Source: Incurvaria masculella (Eukaryota > Arthropoda > Insecta > Lepidoptera > Incurvariidae). From it: a stretch of DNA of 64,000 bases. The notes below the pieces were generated by a model that worked only from the letters and a program-made list of their open reading frames with translations, searched no databases and was not told where the DNA came from. The stretch spans positions 30,205,021 through 30,269,020 of the forward strand of contig OX335642.1 in NCBI GenBank assembly GCA_946894095.1, given 5' to 3'. Made by a program: the position numbers and the translations under genes. This document shows, in pieces, positions 1-10,968 of the stretch (within the stretch, counting starts at the first letter, position 1; each line of letters starts with the position of its first letter).

Positions 1-1326
1 TGTAGGGATTGTTAGTGGGAGCTGAATTGTTAGTAGTAATATAATTTTTTATTATTGTCACGTCTGAACCGCGGTGATCGCGAGTCGCCTGAAGGACTAC
101 ATACAATAAAAATCCAAGAAACATATTCATTATAGAATTATTTAAGGATAATTTATACATACATACATACCTTCACACCGCTTTCCCGGAGGGGTGGGCA
201 GAGATGATAGAGCGCCTTACGATACGAAAACAGCACACCTCTTTCGCTTAATCTACAGTCATACATAGTTTCATACACGCTCTACGATTACGGGTGCGAC
301 TTATCAGACCTTTACGGAGAATTACATCGATTTGGTCGTGGTACGCCCGGGCACGACACTTCCGCTCACTTCTGCTCTGTAAATTTGTTTCTTCACTTTT
401 TTGTCATCCATTCCTTCCATTTCAACAATTTGTTCCTTTAAGAAAACGGTCGACGCAACATACGTAATGCGATGTGAAGAATATATGATAAGATTTGTTG
501 TAAGATGAAGATCCACTTAATAATTTTGCAGGCAGCTTTCTCTGATACACTTCTCTGAATTACAAGATCGCTGACCAGTAAACGTAAAAGATATTCAATG
601 AGTCATTATGATAGTTAGTAATACTTATAATCATTTTGAGACGTCGTTAGAGAGAATCTTTCGGAAGATATAGGGACGAGAATTAAGAATGGTATGTTAA
701 AACGATTTGGACTTGTATAGCTAAGAAGTAAATCTTTTTCTTTAGAGGAAGCGAAAGAAATAAGCTGTGATCGTACTACTTTTATCTCTGCCTATACTTT
801 CGGGAACCCGGAAGCGTGATGATTTGAATGTATGTATGTGAATAAGTTTTAAGGTCGTTGACCAGCGAGCGCTGAATGTAAAATATTTAAATTCGAAAAA
901 CACGGATGTTTATATTCAACAAGCATGTCTTCTTAGGTCAACAGACATATCAATAGACACCGGAGAAGTTGAAAAAGTTCCGAAAGCCTAAATATTAAGA
1001 CTCGGCGACATTTTTTGTTTTTGTGCCGCCTTCGACTTTTTCGGCGTATTTATCTTTGGGGCGTACGATGTTGATGCTTTTGAGGGAAGATAAAAATCAA
1101 TATTGCTTATTTCTCGCCCCTTTTCTCAGCTCAGCTTCCTACTTCGCGGGCGCACCGTAGCGTCCCCGCTTCGTACTCCCTTCTTAGTACATGAAAACGT
1201 TTTGAAGAATCCGGATGCTTCGTGGACGTCGCGCCGCCAGCCAGTTGACTTACGACTTCAATTCCCTTACTCGATATTATGTGGAAAACCATGTCCATTC
1301 ACGATTGAATCTGGATATATTATTAA
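1..1326. other. No gene seen; unique/AT-rich DNA
   Basis: No open frame resembles a known protein. A short (CATA)n run lies near 157-170, followed by a CCCGGAGGGGTGGGCAGAG block that looks like a piece of a dispersed repeat; part of the following text (about 270-300) recurs loosely near 43315-43345. Nothing else could be supported. Confidence 0.5.
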
Positions 1327-1641
1327 AAAAACCGGCCAAGTGCGAGTCGGACTCGCATGCGAAGGGTCTCGTGCCATCGTGCAAGATAAAAAACAGGTTT
1401 TTTGTATGGACGCCTCCTTTAATTTTTATTATATTTAAATTTTACCTATTTGTTGTTATATCGGCAAAATGAATACATACTTTGTGAAAATTTCAGCTGC
1501 TATGCGGTTCACCTATTACGGTTCATGAGATACAGCCCTGTGACAGACGGACGGACGGACGGACGGACGGACGGACAGACGGACAGCGGAGGCTTAGTAA
1601 TAGGGTTCCGTTGGCACCCGTTGGGTACGAAACGGTAAAAA
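1327..1641 (+). mobile_element. CGGA element (family A), copy 1, near full length
   Basis: Begins with AACCGGCCAAGTGCGAGTCG, continues through TATTTGTTGTTATA.CGGC and TTACGGTTCATGAGATACAG, a (GGAC)n microsatellite at about 1547-1585, then AGCGGAGGCTTAGTAATAGG and GGGTACGAAACGG. The head box (GGGTTCCGTACC in better copies) is the inverse of the tail box (GGGTACGGAACCC), so the ends can pair. No coding capacity. At least ten copies or fragments lie in this window in both orientations. It matches a repeat common in lepidopteran genomes; I do not recall its formal name. Confidence 0.85.
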
Positions 1642-1896
1642 TTAAAATAATTTGGTAATGTCACTTACGTGGTAGCAACTGATGTAAAAAAGCGAATTAG
1701 CGAAGATATGCATAAGTAGGAAAAACATTTTGTTTCATTTAAATAGAAATTGATGGCTAATACCACACCCATATACAGAAATTGATATTTTTAATGTTAA
1801 TCATATTTTCATTGCTTACCAGCTGTTACCCTACCCGTAGCTTCTCATTTGTGGGATTCAAAATATTTTCTTTTCCTGATTTCAGATTACCTTTCC

Positions 1897-2012
1897 GCTG
1901 AATATGTCAAATATGACATTCGTCATTGCAAGATGTGTCAAAGTAACGTAAGAAAGTACTAAGTTCCGTTAGTTTTCGTTTCAGTTACGACTATTTATCT
2001 CAGCCTTGTAAC
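1897..2012 (+). repeat. Old relic of the family P palindromic unit
   Basis: Reads TGTGTCAAAGTAACGTAAGA, then AAGTACTAAGTTCCGTTAG, then TTACGACTATTTATCTCAGC, the same order of words as the units packed at 25.5-27.1 kb, but diverged: the TGACGTCA octamer has become TAACGTAA. A single isolated arm. Confidence 0.6.
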
Positions 2013-2550
2013 TGTAAGAGTAACCACAATAAATGCTTAACTATAAATAGTGACCTTTCGTGTATATGTGTCGTAAAGTTTGAAATTACAACTTATTCCT
2101 AGTTAAATATTAAAATATACTTCATATCATAAATGTTTCTTGGAAGTTCCTAGGACTCTAATTTGACAGATTGATTCTGGAACTCGATTTTGATCAATCC
2201 GCCAAACGTCTGGTGTCAAGAGTCCTGAAAAACACCTCAAGACTGAGTTAAGTAAACTGTCTTTTCATATCAGAATCAGTTGCACTTATAACTTATAACT
2301 ATCTTTACCTAAGCGTATGGTTAAAAGGAGACCTCGCTTCGCACGCCCAGCGATTAGCCGAGCGGCGGCTACCGAAATTCCCAGGGCCCAGATCTTGATT
2401 GGCCGTCCGACTGATATGTCTTAATGCGCCGTATCCGTACCATCAAGCCGCTGCGGAGCGAGGCGGGCACACACGTCAAGACTTCTGTCGATCGGGAGCG
2501 CGCAGAATGATCCACAGTTCGTACCCGCACGGAGCATGCTACACGCTTTT

Positions 2551-2797
2551 AAAAACCGGCCAATTGCGAGTCGGACTCGCACACAAAGGGTTTCGTAGCA
2601 TTATACAAGATTTGACCCATACAAATCACGTTTCTTGTATGTTTTTCATTTTTACTATTTGTTGTTAAAGCGGCAAGAGAAATATAAACTCTGTGAAAAT
2701 TATAGCTATCTACCTATTACGATTCATGAGATACGGACGGACAGCGGAGGCTTAGTAATAGGGTACCGTTTGGCGCCGAGTACAGAACCCTTAAAAA
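2551..2797 (+). mobile_element. CGGA element (family A), copy 2, internally shortened
   Basis: Head AAAAACCGGCCAATTGCGAG, middle TTTGTTGTTAAAGCGGCAAG, tail AGCGGAGGCTTAGTAATAGG then GCGCCGAGTACAGAACCC. Only two GGAC units remain and the GCCCTGTGACAGAC segment before them is missing. Confidence 0.8.
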
Positions 2798-3071
2798 GAA
2801 TAGTAGTGTGATATCTCTGAAAGTTTTTTTTTCTTTTCGATCAATACAAATTATTAAAATAGTTTCTTAAAAACGAAGTCTGCTGCATTTAAAGTTTTTC
2901 TAGGTCTTAGAGAAACATTCGTTACGTTCCTTGTTAAATTTTATTTATTTTGCTTTAATATCATTTATATTTTCAATGTTTATATTGAGCTTTGAATACC
3001 ACTAACCAAATTTGTAGACAGTGGGGGAGACAGCACCCCAAGCTGCCTGAGTAGTAAGCTTTCACTCGGAA

Positions 3072-3232
3072 TTATGGGCATGCCAGGACCTTCCCTTTAT
3101 GAGCACGGCTACATAGAACTGGATGGAAAACACGGAAAACACCTACCACCTAGTAGGGGAAGGGGACATACAGTTTTACATGGGTCCCGAACCATGGAAA
3201 ACTTACTTATCCAACTCAGAAAGTTGACTCGA
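3072..3232 (-). mobile_element. tRNA-headed SINE (HaSE1-like) fragment
   Basis: Antisense body of the common SINE: GCCAGGACCTTCCCTTTATG, ACTGGATGGAAAACACGG, then a jump to ACCACCTAGTAGGGGAAGGG. The central segment (fuller copies read GCTTCGACCATCTTTTCATC) is deleted, and the tRNA-related head is absent. Confidence 0.8.
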
Positions 3233-3311
3233 AAGAGACTTGTACAACTCAGTTGTACACTCCTGGAAACTACCACAGGAAGTCATAAGTGCCAAAATAG
3301 TTAATGGGTTC

Positions 3312-3612
3312 AAAAAACCGGCCAAGTGCGAGTCAGACTCACACACGAAGGGTTCCGTACCATCGTACAAGATTTAACCCAAAAAAATCAGGTCCCATGT
3401 ATTTTTATTGTAATTTTTTTTTTTTTTCATTTCACCTATTTGTTGTTATAGCGGCAAAATAAATACACATTCTGTGAAAATTTCAGCTGCCTACCTATTA
3501 CGGTTCATGAGATACAGCCCTGTGACAGACGGACGGCCGGACGGACGGACGGACGGACAGCGGAGGCTTAGTAATAGGGTTCCGTTTTCACCCTTTGGGT
3601 ACGGAAACCTAA
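3312..3612 (+). mobile_element. CGGA element (family A), copy 3, full length
   Basis: Complete from AAAAAACCGGCCAAGTGCGA to TTTGGGTACGGAAACCT. The inverted boxes GGGTTCCGTACC (near 3349) and GGGTACGGAA (near 3596) are intact. The microsatellite near 3527-3558 contains one GGCC interruption. Confidence 0.87.
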
Positions 3613-4304
3613 AAATTTACTAGACAAATATAAATATAGAAATAAACCATAAATAAATGAACAAAAAACAAGACAAATAATTGAAAGTGTACACCGACTT
3701 AAATTGCATGCGCAATACGTACGTTTAGAAAAATATTAAATGCGGGTATAAGCCGAGACACAAGGATTCAACCGTCACATGATCTGTCAAATGCTACAAA
3801 AAATACAGCTTATTAGACTCCTCAGGCGGAGGCGTCGAACCAAAAATAACTCCCGCAATAACTTTTACACTTTTTGGTCCGAGAAAGTTTTTATTTTCAT
3901 CTTTACAATGTCATTATGACGAATAACCCAACGGTAGCTGGGCATCGACCGTGTTTTATTGTTCGTATTTACAATAGGCCGACGCCCCAGTTATATCCGG
4001 GTGCCTGGCATGCGGACACCGGATTTATATAGAGACGACCACATAATTAACAATAGTTTATTTATTTATTTCTTCTTAAAACATATTCTCTAAAGTACAT
4101 ACAATGCAAAGAAAAGTATATATAACATACTTATATCTAAAAGTCACATATATTCAACAAGTTAACTCGTATGTATTAGTGTAGTATGTAATAGTGCAAC
4201 AGCTCTATAATATTAATATAATATTCGATTAATTGTGTTATCTTGCAATAAGAAAAAAAACCTTCAAAGAACTGGCAAAGTTTTTAGGGTTAATTACCTA
4301 AAGG

Positions 4305-4708
4305 GTTTCAACGGAACCCTATTACTAAGCCTCCGCTGTCCGTCCGTCCGTCCGTCACAGGGCTGTAAGAGTATCCAGTGTCAATTTGAAGTTTGAAATT
4401 ACAACTTATTTGTTGTTAGTGCTGAGTTTAAAATATACGCAGTCTTGAGAAGTTTGTTAGCACTCATGACAATATCATAAATGTATCTTCCGTCCGTCCG
4501 TCCGTCTGTCACAGGGCTGTATCTCATTAACCGTAATAGGTAGACAGGTGAAGTTTGCACAGATTCATAGAAATTCATAAATTACGAAAATTAGGGAGAA
4601 GACACAAACGTGTATGTCACAAACAACGTGTGTTTTTTTGTGTTAAATCTTGTACGGTGGTACGGAACCCTTCTTCTCGGAGTCCGACTCGCACTTGCCG
4701 GTTTTCAC
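4305..4708 (-). mobile_element. CGGA element (family A), copy 4, interrupted
   Basis: Antisense. The tail end with a (CCGT)n tract and CACAGGGCTGTAA lies at 4308-4365; unrelated DNA follows to about 4486; then a second CCGT tract with CACAGGGCTGTATCTCATTA resumes and runs to the head GAGTCCGACTCGCACTTGCC near 4680-4699. The 120-bp interruption shares words with 2066-2135 (GTTTGAAATTACAACTTATT, then ATATCATAAATGT), so it is itself repeated. Either an insertion at the microsatellite or two fragments placed side by side. Confidence 0.75.
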
Positions 4709-4941
4709 ATTAAATGGCGGCAAGAAAGAGTGGGAACACCGAGCAGCAAGAGACGGTAAACTTTTGGCGGGAATTGGATGTGGACGTTGCGTGAACGCGC
4801 GTCGCAATGTGATTAATGAAATTGCAGAGGTTATAACCTTATCTAACATGTCTTGCAGTAGTTTGCTTCATCTGTGCCTGCCATGATTTTTTATCTAAAT
4901 AATTGCTTACTGGACTAGTATATGAGAAAGTGGATTTCGTT

Positions 4942-5045
4942 TTTAACCGACTTCAAAAAAGGAGGAGGTTATCAATTTTTTTTTTATGTTTGTTACCTCA
5001 TAACTTTTGCCTGGCTGAACCGATTTTGATGATTATTTTTTACTT
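4942..5045 (+). repeat. AACCGACTTCAAAAAAGGAGG dispersed-repeat fragment
   Basis: Starts with TTTTAACCGACTTCAAAAAA then GGAGGAGGTTATCAATT and continues through GTTACCTCATAACTTTTGCC to ATTTTGATGATTATTTTTTA. I recognise this block as a very common lepidopteran dispersed repeat end. Only one copy is seen here and its far end is unclear. Confidence 0.6.
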
Positions 5046-5339
5046 CTACAATGAAAGAAAACAATGGGCATTGAAATAAGAATCGAGTGAACGGCGCGAT
5101 GAGCTCCGTTAGGAAAAGCGGGTTGATTACGGCTACAGCTACGATGGCGATTCATAATAGTATGCTGGTGCCTACATATTTACATATTTCTGAAAGAGAG
5201 ACTTCGGTGTGGCAGAAGAGGCACGAATGTAGAATACAATACATGTGATAGAAATGCGTTATTTGAGGAATTTTGCGGAGTGAGTGAGAGAGAGAAAGAA
5301 TATAGTATAGTGAAGAGATTACTAAAAGTAATGAAAACT

Positions 5340-5452
5340 ATTCTTTTCTTACGTCACTTTGACAGATTTTGAATGGAAGAAATGTCCCTTTTGGCACTAC
5401 TTTGACTTCTCAGTTTCACTTGCGACTACTTATGTTAGCCGCAGTGTTTCTC
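5340..5452 (-). repeat. Diverged relic of the family P palindromic unit
   Basis: TTCTTACGTCACTTTGACAG followed by ATTTTGAATGGAAGAAATG and, later, TTGCGACTACTTATGTTAGC: the same word order as the 25.5-27.1 kb units, with many substitutions. Confidence 0.45.
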
Positions 5453-5654
5453 ATCGGAGTTTGAATCAATCACAAAAACCTAACCGTTCAAGGCTGATCT
5501 GTATGATACATACAAGTGACTGATTCAACCTCCGATGGGAAAGTTCAGGTACTGATGCTATCACCAGTGAGTTTCTCGTCTTGAATCAGCGATGTTTCCG
5601 AGACAACATTCCGAATTCAATCTAGGTACTACGTGGCAAACTAAACATATTATT

Positions 5655-6010
5655 TTTAAACGATTAAACGGCTTTCTACTCACGGCATGATTTGTGCGGA
5701 GCAAGACGTTTCGAGCCAAACGTTTAGCTCGTCTTCAGTGTTCCGTGTTATCACGTGTTCCGCCGTTGGCGAAGATTGTAGTTGTCTGCCTTTCCCTGGA
5801 TCTCCGGAACGCAGCCGCTCAAGACGTACTACCCACAACTACCCACAACTACATTCTTCGCCAACGGCGGAACACGTCAAATTGACAGTTCCCCGTTGGC
5901 CGCCGCTGGACACGGGAGCTCACCTGAAGACGAGCCAAACGTTTGGCTCGAAACGTCGTGCTCCGCACAAATCATGCCGTGAGTAGAAAGCCGTTTAATC
6001 TTTTAAAATG
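5655..6010. mobile_element. Fold-back element (family F), copy 1
   Basis: A 78-bp arm at 5661-5737 (from ATTAAACGGCTTTCTACTCA through ACGTTTCGAGCCAAACG) is repeated inverted at 5923-6000. Inside it a second inverted pair, GTGTTCCGCCGTTGGCGAAG at about 5755-5774 and its reverse complement near 5857-5876, makes almost the whole 345 bp self-complementary. Open frames in this stretch are by-products of the hairpin. A half copy lies at 10742-10893. Confidence 0.85.
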
Positions 6011-6150
6011 AACACTAACCACGGTAATCTAAAAACTTACATAAACATATTAAATTGCTGTTAACTTACATACAAATAAAAATATTTGATGCTTTAATTT
6101 GATTTAAAAATGCAGCTATGGTTTCTGTACCAAATTTAAACAGAATTGTA

Positions 6151-6350
6151 TTAAGGAATGTGATATGTATGTATGTAAAATCGACCGTGAAGCAAGGACA
6201 CATTAAATGAAGAAAGAGCCCAAAGAAGAACTACTTTACAAATATGCTGCAAGGCTGGACCCGAACCACCTTTTTACTGGGCTCTTTCTTCAATTAATAT
6301 GTCCTTGCTTCACGGTCGATTATTCGTACATACATATCACATTCCTTTAA
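6151..6350. mobile_element. MITE-like element (family H), copy 1, short form
   Basis: Long inverted ends: GGAATGTGATATGTATGTAT then ATCGACCGTGAAGCAAGGAC on the left, mirrored at 6296-6348. The centre carries GCTGGACCCGAACCACC, the reverse complement of a tRNA T-arm-like sequence better kept at 42827-42843. Other copies: 32908, 42636 and 52161. Confidence 0.85.
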
Positions 6351-6699
6351 GCGAAGTACCTGCTTATTACGAAAATGTATATTTACTTAAAAATTGTATT
6401 AGATTATTTTTTAATTTATGAATAATTTAATTATCAATTAATAGGTTTTAATTTTTTTTCAAGTACCCAATTAATGTTGATTGAATTAATATTATTTGTT
6501 AATGTTCATACTGATCTTATTTTGCAGCGTCTAGGATGTACTCAGACTTCAAAAGAACGCTTTGAAATATAATTAATATTGTGTGCCTTGTGCACTTAAA
6601 TAGATTAAGTTTATTGTACAGCGCGAGTCATTACCGACTCCATTAATTTCAGAAAGTTATTCTGTGGTAAAAATAAGTAACTTACGCGGGACATAACTA

Positions 6700-6813
6700 C
6701 AATATTTAGTTTGACGGCTTACCGCGCGAAGATGGAGCCCATGTGAAGCTCCGAAACGTCGAGCAGCACGTCCTGCTCCTCACACGCGCGGTAAGCCGTC
6801 AAACTAAATATTG
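6700..6813. mobile_element. Hairpin element (family G), copy 1
   Basis: Arms of 29 bp (CAATATTTAGTTTGACGGCT then TACCGCGCG) at 6700-6728 and 6785-6813 flank a 56-bp centre containing GCTCCGAAACGTCGAGCAGC. The outside left flank CTTACGCGGGACATAACTAC recurs inverted beside copy 2 at 42458, so the repeat is wider than the hairpin. Confidence 0.82.
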
Positions 6814-6871
6814 TAAAATAAGTAACTTTTTCCAAATCTCAAATCGAATCCTGAACTAGAGACTAGGATTC

Positions 6872-7351
6872 TTAAGGGCCTGGTACTAGCCAAATCGCAA
6901 AGTTAGACGAGGCACCCCAAGTAAACTAACTAAGTCTGACGATTATAAGTGTCATCCTTACAATATATGATTCCTTGTCTAGGAATCGAATGATTTTCGT
7001 TAATGTATGTTTCCTTTTTCTATACAAAATACATTGCGGAAACGGTGTCCATTTCCGAACTTTTTTGACTAAATGTAGAAATCTAAAAGCAAATGGAATT
7101 TTTTGTTTATGCATATATGCTGTTTTTGCTTATATCTAGAAATCGAATGACTTTCAGATTTCTAATGAGAAAAATCAACTTTTTTAATTTTTATTATTAT
7201 TTAAATAAATGATGGAATAAAAAAATATTAACAATCCATTATCAGTCTGGAGTTCTATTTGGATTTGCTGAAGCGTTTCACTACATATTATTACATTTGT
7301 TAAAAAGTGCATTTGTATGGCGCGAGTAGTTGGCTAGTCCTAGCGCCTTAA
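6872..7351. mobile_element. TTAA-flanked MITE (family B), copy 1
   Basis: TTAA at both ends (6872-6875 and 7348-7351). Imperfect inverted ends: GGGCCTGGTACTAGCCAA on the left against GGCGCTAGGACTAGCCAA read from the right. The 480-bp body is AT-rich with no transposase. TTAA target duplications are the hallmark of piggyBac-type transposition, so a non-autonomous piggyBac-like element is the best reading; the terminal bases are not the usual piggyBac CCC. Confidence 0.8.
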
Positions 7352-7413
7352 TCGCAAAACTTTAGACATACCCCGCATACCTATTATCAATGTATAATTA
7401 TTAGTGAACGAAG

Positions 7414-7585
7414 ATCCAAGTGGCCATGAACATTTTCCATATTTTTCATTCACTTCAATGTAGCCGTGGAATATAAGAAAGGAAAGATGCTGACATGGCA
7501 CCTGGTTGCCATGCAGTGTGTTGGGCTATCTTGACAGTAGGTATGACATTAGCCATCCATGTGCAGTTACTTAAAAACATGTTCC
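7414..7585 (+). mobile_element. SINE 3' fragment
   Basis: Sense 3' half of the common SINE: TCACTTCAATGTAGCCGTGG, then CTGACATGGCACC, GTGTGTTGGGCTA and the tail TTAGCCATCCATGTGCAGTT. The head is missing, as expected for 5'-truncated retrotransposition or for decay. Confidence 0.75.
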
Positions 7586-8550
7586 CAAGTCGCAATTACG
7601 TTGAAGTTAAATTTTGTTGAAAAGTGATATTAATGTTATCTTGATATGCTAGAATTTTTGTACTGCACTATGAGGAAGACAGCCGACTATCATACAACAT
7701 TTATCGATGCAGTTCGACAAATCACCGTAAGTAAGCTGTATCGCCTGCCGCCACAGTCAGTCAACACCGGTAGCATTTTCAAAATGAAATAAAGGATGCC
7801 ACTCTATTTGGCTAACCCATTAGAACCCGCACTCCACTGGCTCCTGTGTTTGTGCTGAGGTAACTTGGCTATAGGGTAATAAAATTCAGCCTTGGCTGAT
7901 GCTAAATGGTCAATATTGTTAAGTTTTATGCTCGACCGCGGACGTGAAATTGCCCAGGAGTAGAGAGTTACATACAATACTAGCCGCGATGGAACATTGC
8001 GGTTCCATCGCGACTGTTGTAGCAAGCTCCTAAATCTGCACAGAAAGTGATTTTTTTCTCAGCTCAGCAGCATAGTTCGTCAACCTCGATAGCAAAGTGA
8101 GACGACGCTTTTGGTTTCTATTTTGAGGTTAAGCAACAATAGGCGCGGTCGGCTTCTATTAGAGAGATTAAATGAAAAAGTGTTGGTCCCTTACTTTACT
8201 TACTATGTTTTAGCGTTAATCCTACCAGATTTGGTACCATCGAATGGAATGAAAGATGGTTAAATAAAGTTTTTAAAGTCAAATCGCGTTCTTGGCTACT
8301 GCTTGATTTTAGATTATATAATACTTGAGTGGTTATTCAAGGTTGTTCGCTTCTCTTTTGGAGTATTGCAGCTCAATGCAATGATAATGAGCTCGATGTA
8401 GATTGATCAGTCAACGCTGATTAAAGGGAGAATAGAGTGAAATTACATAAGTTTGTGATATTTTGTAAGACAGATAATATTTGCAGCGTTGTTCATATTA
8501 GTAACTTTGTCCATAATAGGATTTAATGCATTTTATGTGCAAGAACCGAG
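7586..8550. other. No gene seen
   Basis: Unique-looking sequence. GATGGAACC...GGTTCCATC gives a small hairpin near 7988-8009. No open frame resembles a known protein. Confidence 0.4.
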
Positions 8551-8900
8551 TGGGCAGTCTGAGTTCTCACCTAAATTGGCATTTACGGCAAACCGATCGA
8601 CTGGCCTTTTCCGTAAAAACGTCAAACTCCATACAAGTTTTAACTAGATATTCTGTGGTTTCAAGCTGTCAAAGTCAAACTCGAACTTCTGATTTGTATG
8701 AAAACGCGGAGTGGACGTAAACGGCAACGTCGACGTATTTACGGCAACGTTTAGTAAGCTGTCAAATCAAACTCGGACTCGCAAATGTTAGTTCGCTTAA
8801 CGCCCACTGCGCGCGCTCTTCAATTTCTCCATACATTTGAAAACGCCAGTCGATCGGTTTGCCGTAAACGCCAATTTAGGTGACAACTGGGACTTCGGGT
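8551..8900. mobile_element. Inverted-repeat element (family L)
   Basis: Left arm TCACCTAAATTGGCATTTAC then GGCAAACCGATCGACTGGC (8567-8605) is mirrored on the right at about 8846-8884 with one or two changes. The interior has the direct repeats AAGCTGTCAAA (about 8666 and 8757) and TACGGCAACG. About 345 bp, non-coding, single copy in the window. Confidence 0.75.
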
Positions 8901-9344
8901 ACTGATCATACGTTTGGCTAGCCGATATAGTCTTGCGTTATCCACACCGTTTCCCATCTTTCAGGGTCAACAGACAGGTAGGTGAGGTCCATCCGGCCCT
9001 TCCTCTGTTCTTCGGCGGCCACACCATCACGCTATCTTACCGTCAGGTAGGCATCAGTATGATCACCAGTCGTTTGAAGATATCTAGTTCGCTCTTTTAA
9101 TTCACATGCGTATATGGTTCTAGTTATCTGTTCGATTTAAGGTGTTATCTCGTATGTAATGGTTTGGGTACTGTACAGTTTAGATCCAAATGTCTTTATG
9201 GTAAAACAATAGATGATTTATTAGCTACACTAATTAATATATTTTATTTATCGTCGTTGTGTGTTTATCTGAATCTGATTAGATATATATGAACGGATGT
9301 AGATATAACACGATGGAACCGGATCAACATAACATTGTCCACCT

Positions 9345-9655
9345 TTGAATGAGTGGCTCGTAGCTCAGGGGCGAGAAGACTTGCTTTCCATGCCAGAGCA
9401 TCAGATCCTCGCCCCGTTCATACACCACCTTCTTTCTCTTTCTGAGCTGGATAAGTGGATTTCGCTACGAATGCGAGCTGTATCATGTAAAATTGTAGTA
9501 GTCCTCTACTAGGTGGCAGGGTTAAGCCCGACAGGTATGGTACAATCGGATTGGATAAAAATGGTCGGAGCGGCTACAAATATTGTGCTTGTTTTCCATC
9601 AATGTAGTCGTGTTCATAGGTAAGGTCCCGGCATGGTACCTAATAACTTATGGTA
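9345..9655 (+). mobile_element. tRNA-headed SINE (HaSE1-like), diverged
   Basis: Head GTGGCTCGTAGCTCAGGGGC (A-box-like), a B-box region decayed to CATCAGATCCTCGCCCCG, then the pyrimidine block TCTTTCTCTTTCTGAGC, ACTAGGTGGCAGGGTTAAGC and GGTCCCGGCATGGTACC. The 3' tail is diverged. Pol III promoter function is unlikely given the B-box changes. Confidence 0.78.
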
Positions 9656-9854
9656 TTAGCGTCATAACATGCGTCCGTTCATCTAAACATCACAGCCAAA
9701 TCATATTATCATAAAAAAAAACTAGGGGCGAAAGTCAGGGGGGATTGGATACCTTGGCTTCCCAGGAAAATTGCTGCTACCCTACTTCCTGTACGAAAAA
9801 TGTATTGGTGATAAGAGTTAAATTAAAATAAAAAATAAAAAACACTGTTTTTGT

Positions 9855-10168
9855 TAGGGTTCCGTACCCAAAGGGTGAAAACGGAACCCTATTACTAAGC
9901 CTCCGCTGTCCGTCCGTCCGTCCGTCCGTCCGTCCGTCCGTCTGTCCGTCTGTCACAAGGCTGTATCACATGAACCGTAACAGGTAGGAAGCTGAAATTT
10001 TCACAGATTATGTATTTATTTTGCCGCTATAACAACAAATAGGTAACATTATAAAATAATAATAATTAAAGGGGGGCCCCATACAAAAAACGTGTTTTTT
10101 TTTAATCTTGTGCGATGGTACGGAAACCTTCGTGTGCGAGTCCGACTCGTACTTGGCCGGTTTTTTTG
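9855..10168 (-). mobile_element. CGGA element (family A), copy 5, full length
   Basis: Antisense, complete: AGGGTTCCGTACCCAAAGGG at 9855, (CCGT)n with two CTGT variants at about 9909-9953, and the head TCGTACTTGGCCGGTTTTTT ending near 10168. About 314 bp. Confidence 0.87.
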
Positions 10169-10565
10169 AGTTTTCAGGCCTTGACACGTAAGTTCACAGA
10201 GAGCGCGACTTTTGAACAAAATCTCAGCAGGTTTTGCTACCCTATATACTCGGCCTATAGGGGAATTCGCCCCTTACTGTCGTAGAACCTGCCCATAAAC
10301 TATAAAAGGATCAGAAGAACTACTCGTTAACCCACGTCCTTATACCTGTACGGCTGTCCTTCACGGTCGAGCATTCCTTAAAACGAAACAACTGATAAGA
10401 GACCCTCGCTTTTATCAATCTCGTAAATTTTGACAATTACCTGTCCGAGGTTTCGCCGTTTGCCAGATACGATATACCAGTTTCGAACTGAAGACGGCGT
10501 GTTTACGATTCGGGCGGACATTGTAGGCGAAAAACGTACATTATGTCTTCAAGATGACGTGCACG

Positions 10566-10968
10566 GTGATTAACATGGTAAATTTACTCGCCGGGTGAAC
10601 AGAAAAGTGAGTGAGTAAACCTGACGGTTAGTTGCATTTCGTGACATGTCAACTTTGTTGTGATTCGCCCAAGTGTACTGAAATTTACCAGTAGTACGAA
10701 ATGCAGTTAAACGTCAGATTTTATCATTCACTTGTCTGTAAGTTTTTAGATTACCGTGGTTACTGCTCATTTTAAAAGATTGAACGGCTTTCTACTCACG
10801 GCATGATTTGCGCGGAACACGACGTTTCGAGCCAAACATTTGGCTCAACTTCAGGTGAGCTCCCGTGTCCAGCGGCGGCCAACGGGGAACTAGTTCCAAA
10901 TTTTAAACCCAGTTTAAAATGAATTCACTTTTCTGTTCACCCAGCGAGTTAATTAACCATGGTATCAT
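10566..10968. mobile_element. Inverted-repeat element (family O) with a nested family F piece
   Basis: Ends pair: CTCGCCGGGTGAACAGAAAA at about 10588-10607 against TTTTCTGTTCACCCAGCGAG at 10928-10947, with further matching outside (TTAACATGGT / ACCATGGTTA-like). Between them, 10742-10893 is a half copy of family F (ATTGAACGGCTTTCTACTCA to GTGTCCAGCGGCGGCCAACG). F therefore landed in O, so O is the older insertion. Confidence 0.72.
10742..10893. mobile_element. Family F fold-back element, half copy
   Basis: Matches one arm and the spacer of 5655-6010 in reverse orientation, including the outside flank TTTTTAGATTACCGTGGTTA that lies inverted at about 6016-6035. Sharing of flank means the F repeat unit is longer than its hairpin. 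Confidence 0.78.

Noticed and set aside
6700..6813. Rho-independent terminators or bacterial hairpins
   Set aside because: The sequence is animal nuclear DNA; hairpins are parts of dispersed elements with long arms and no T tract.
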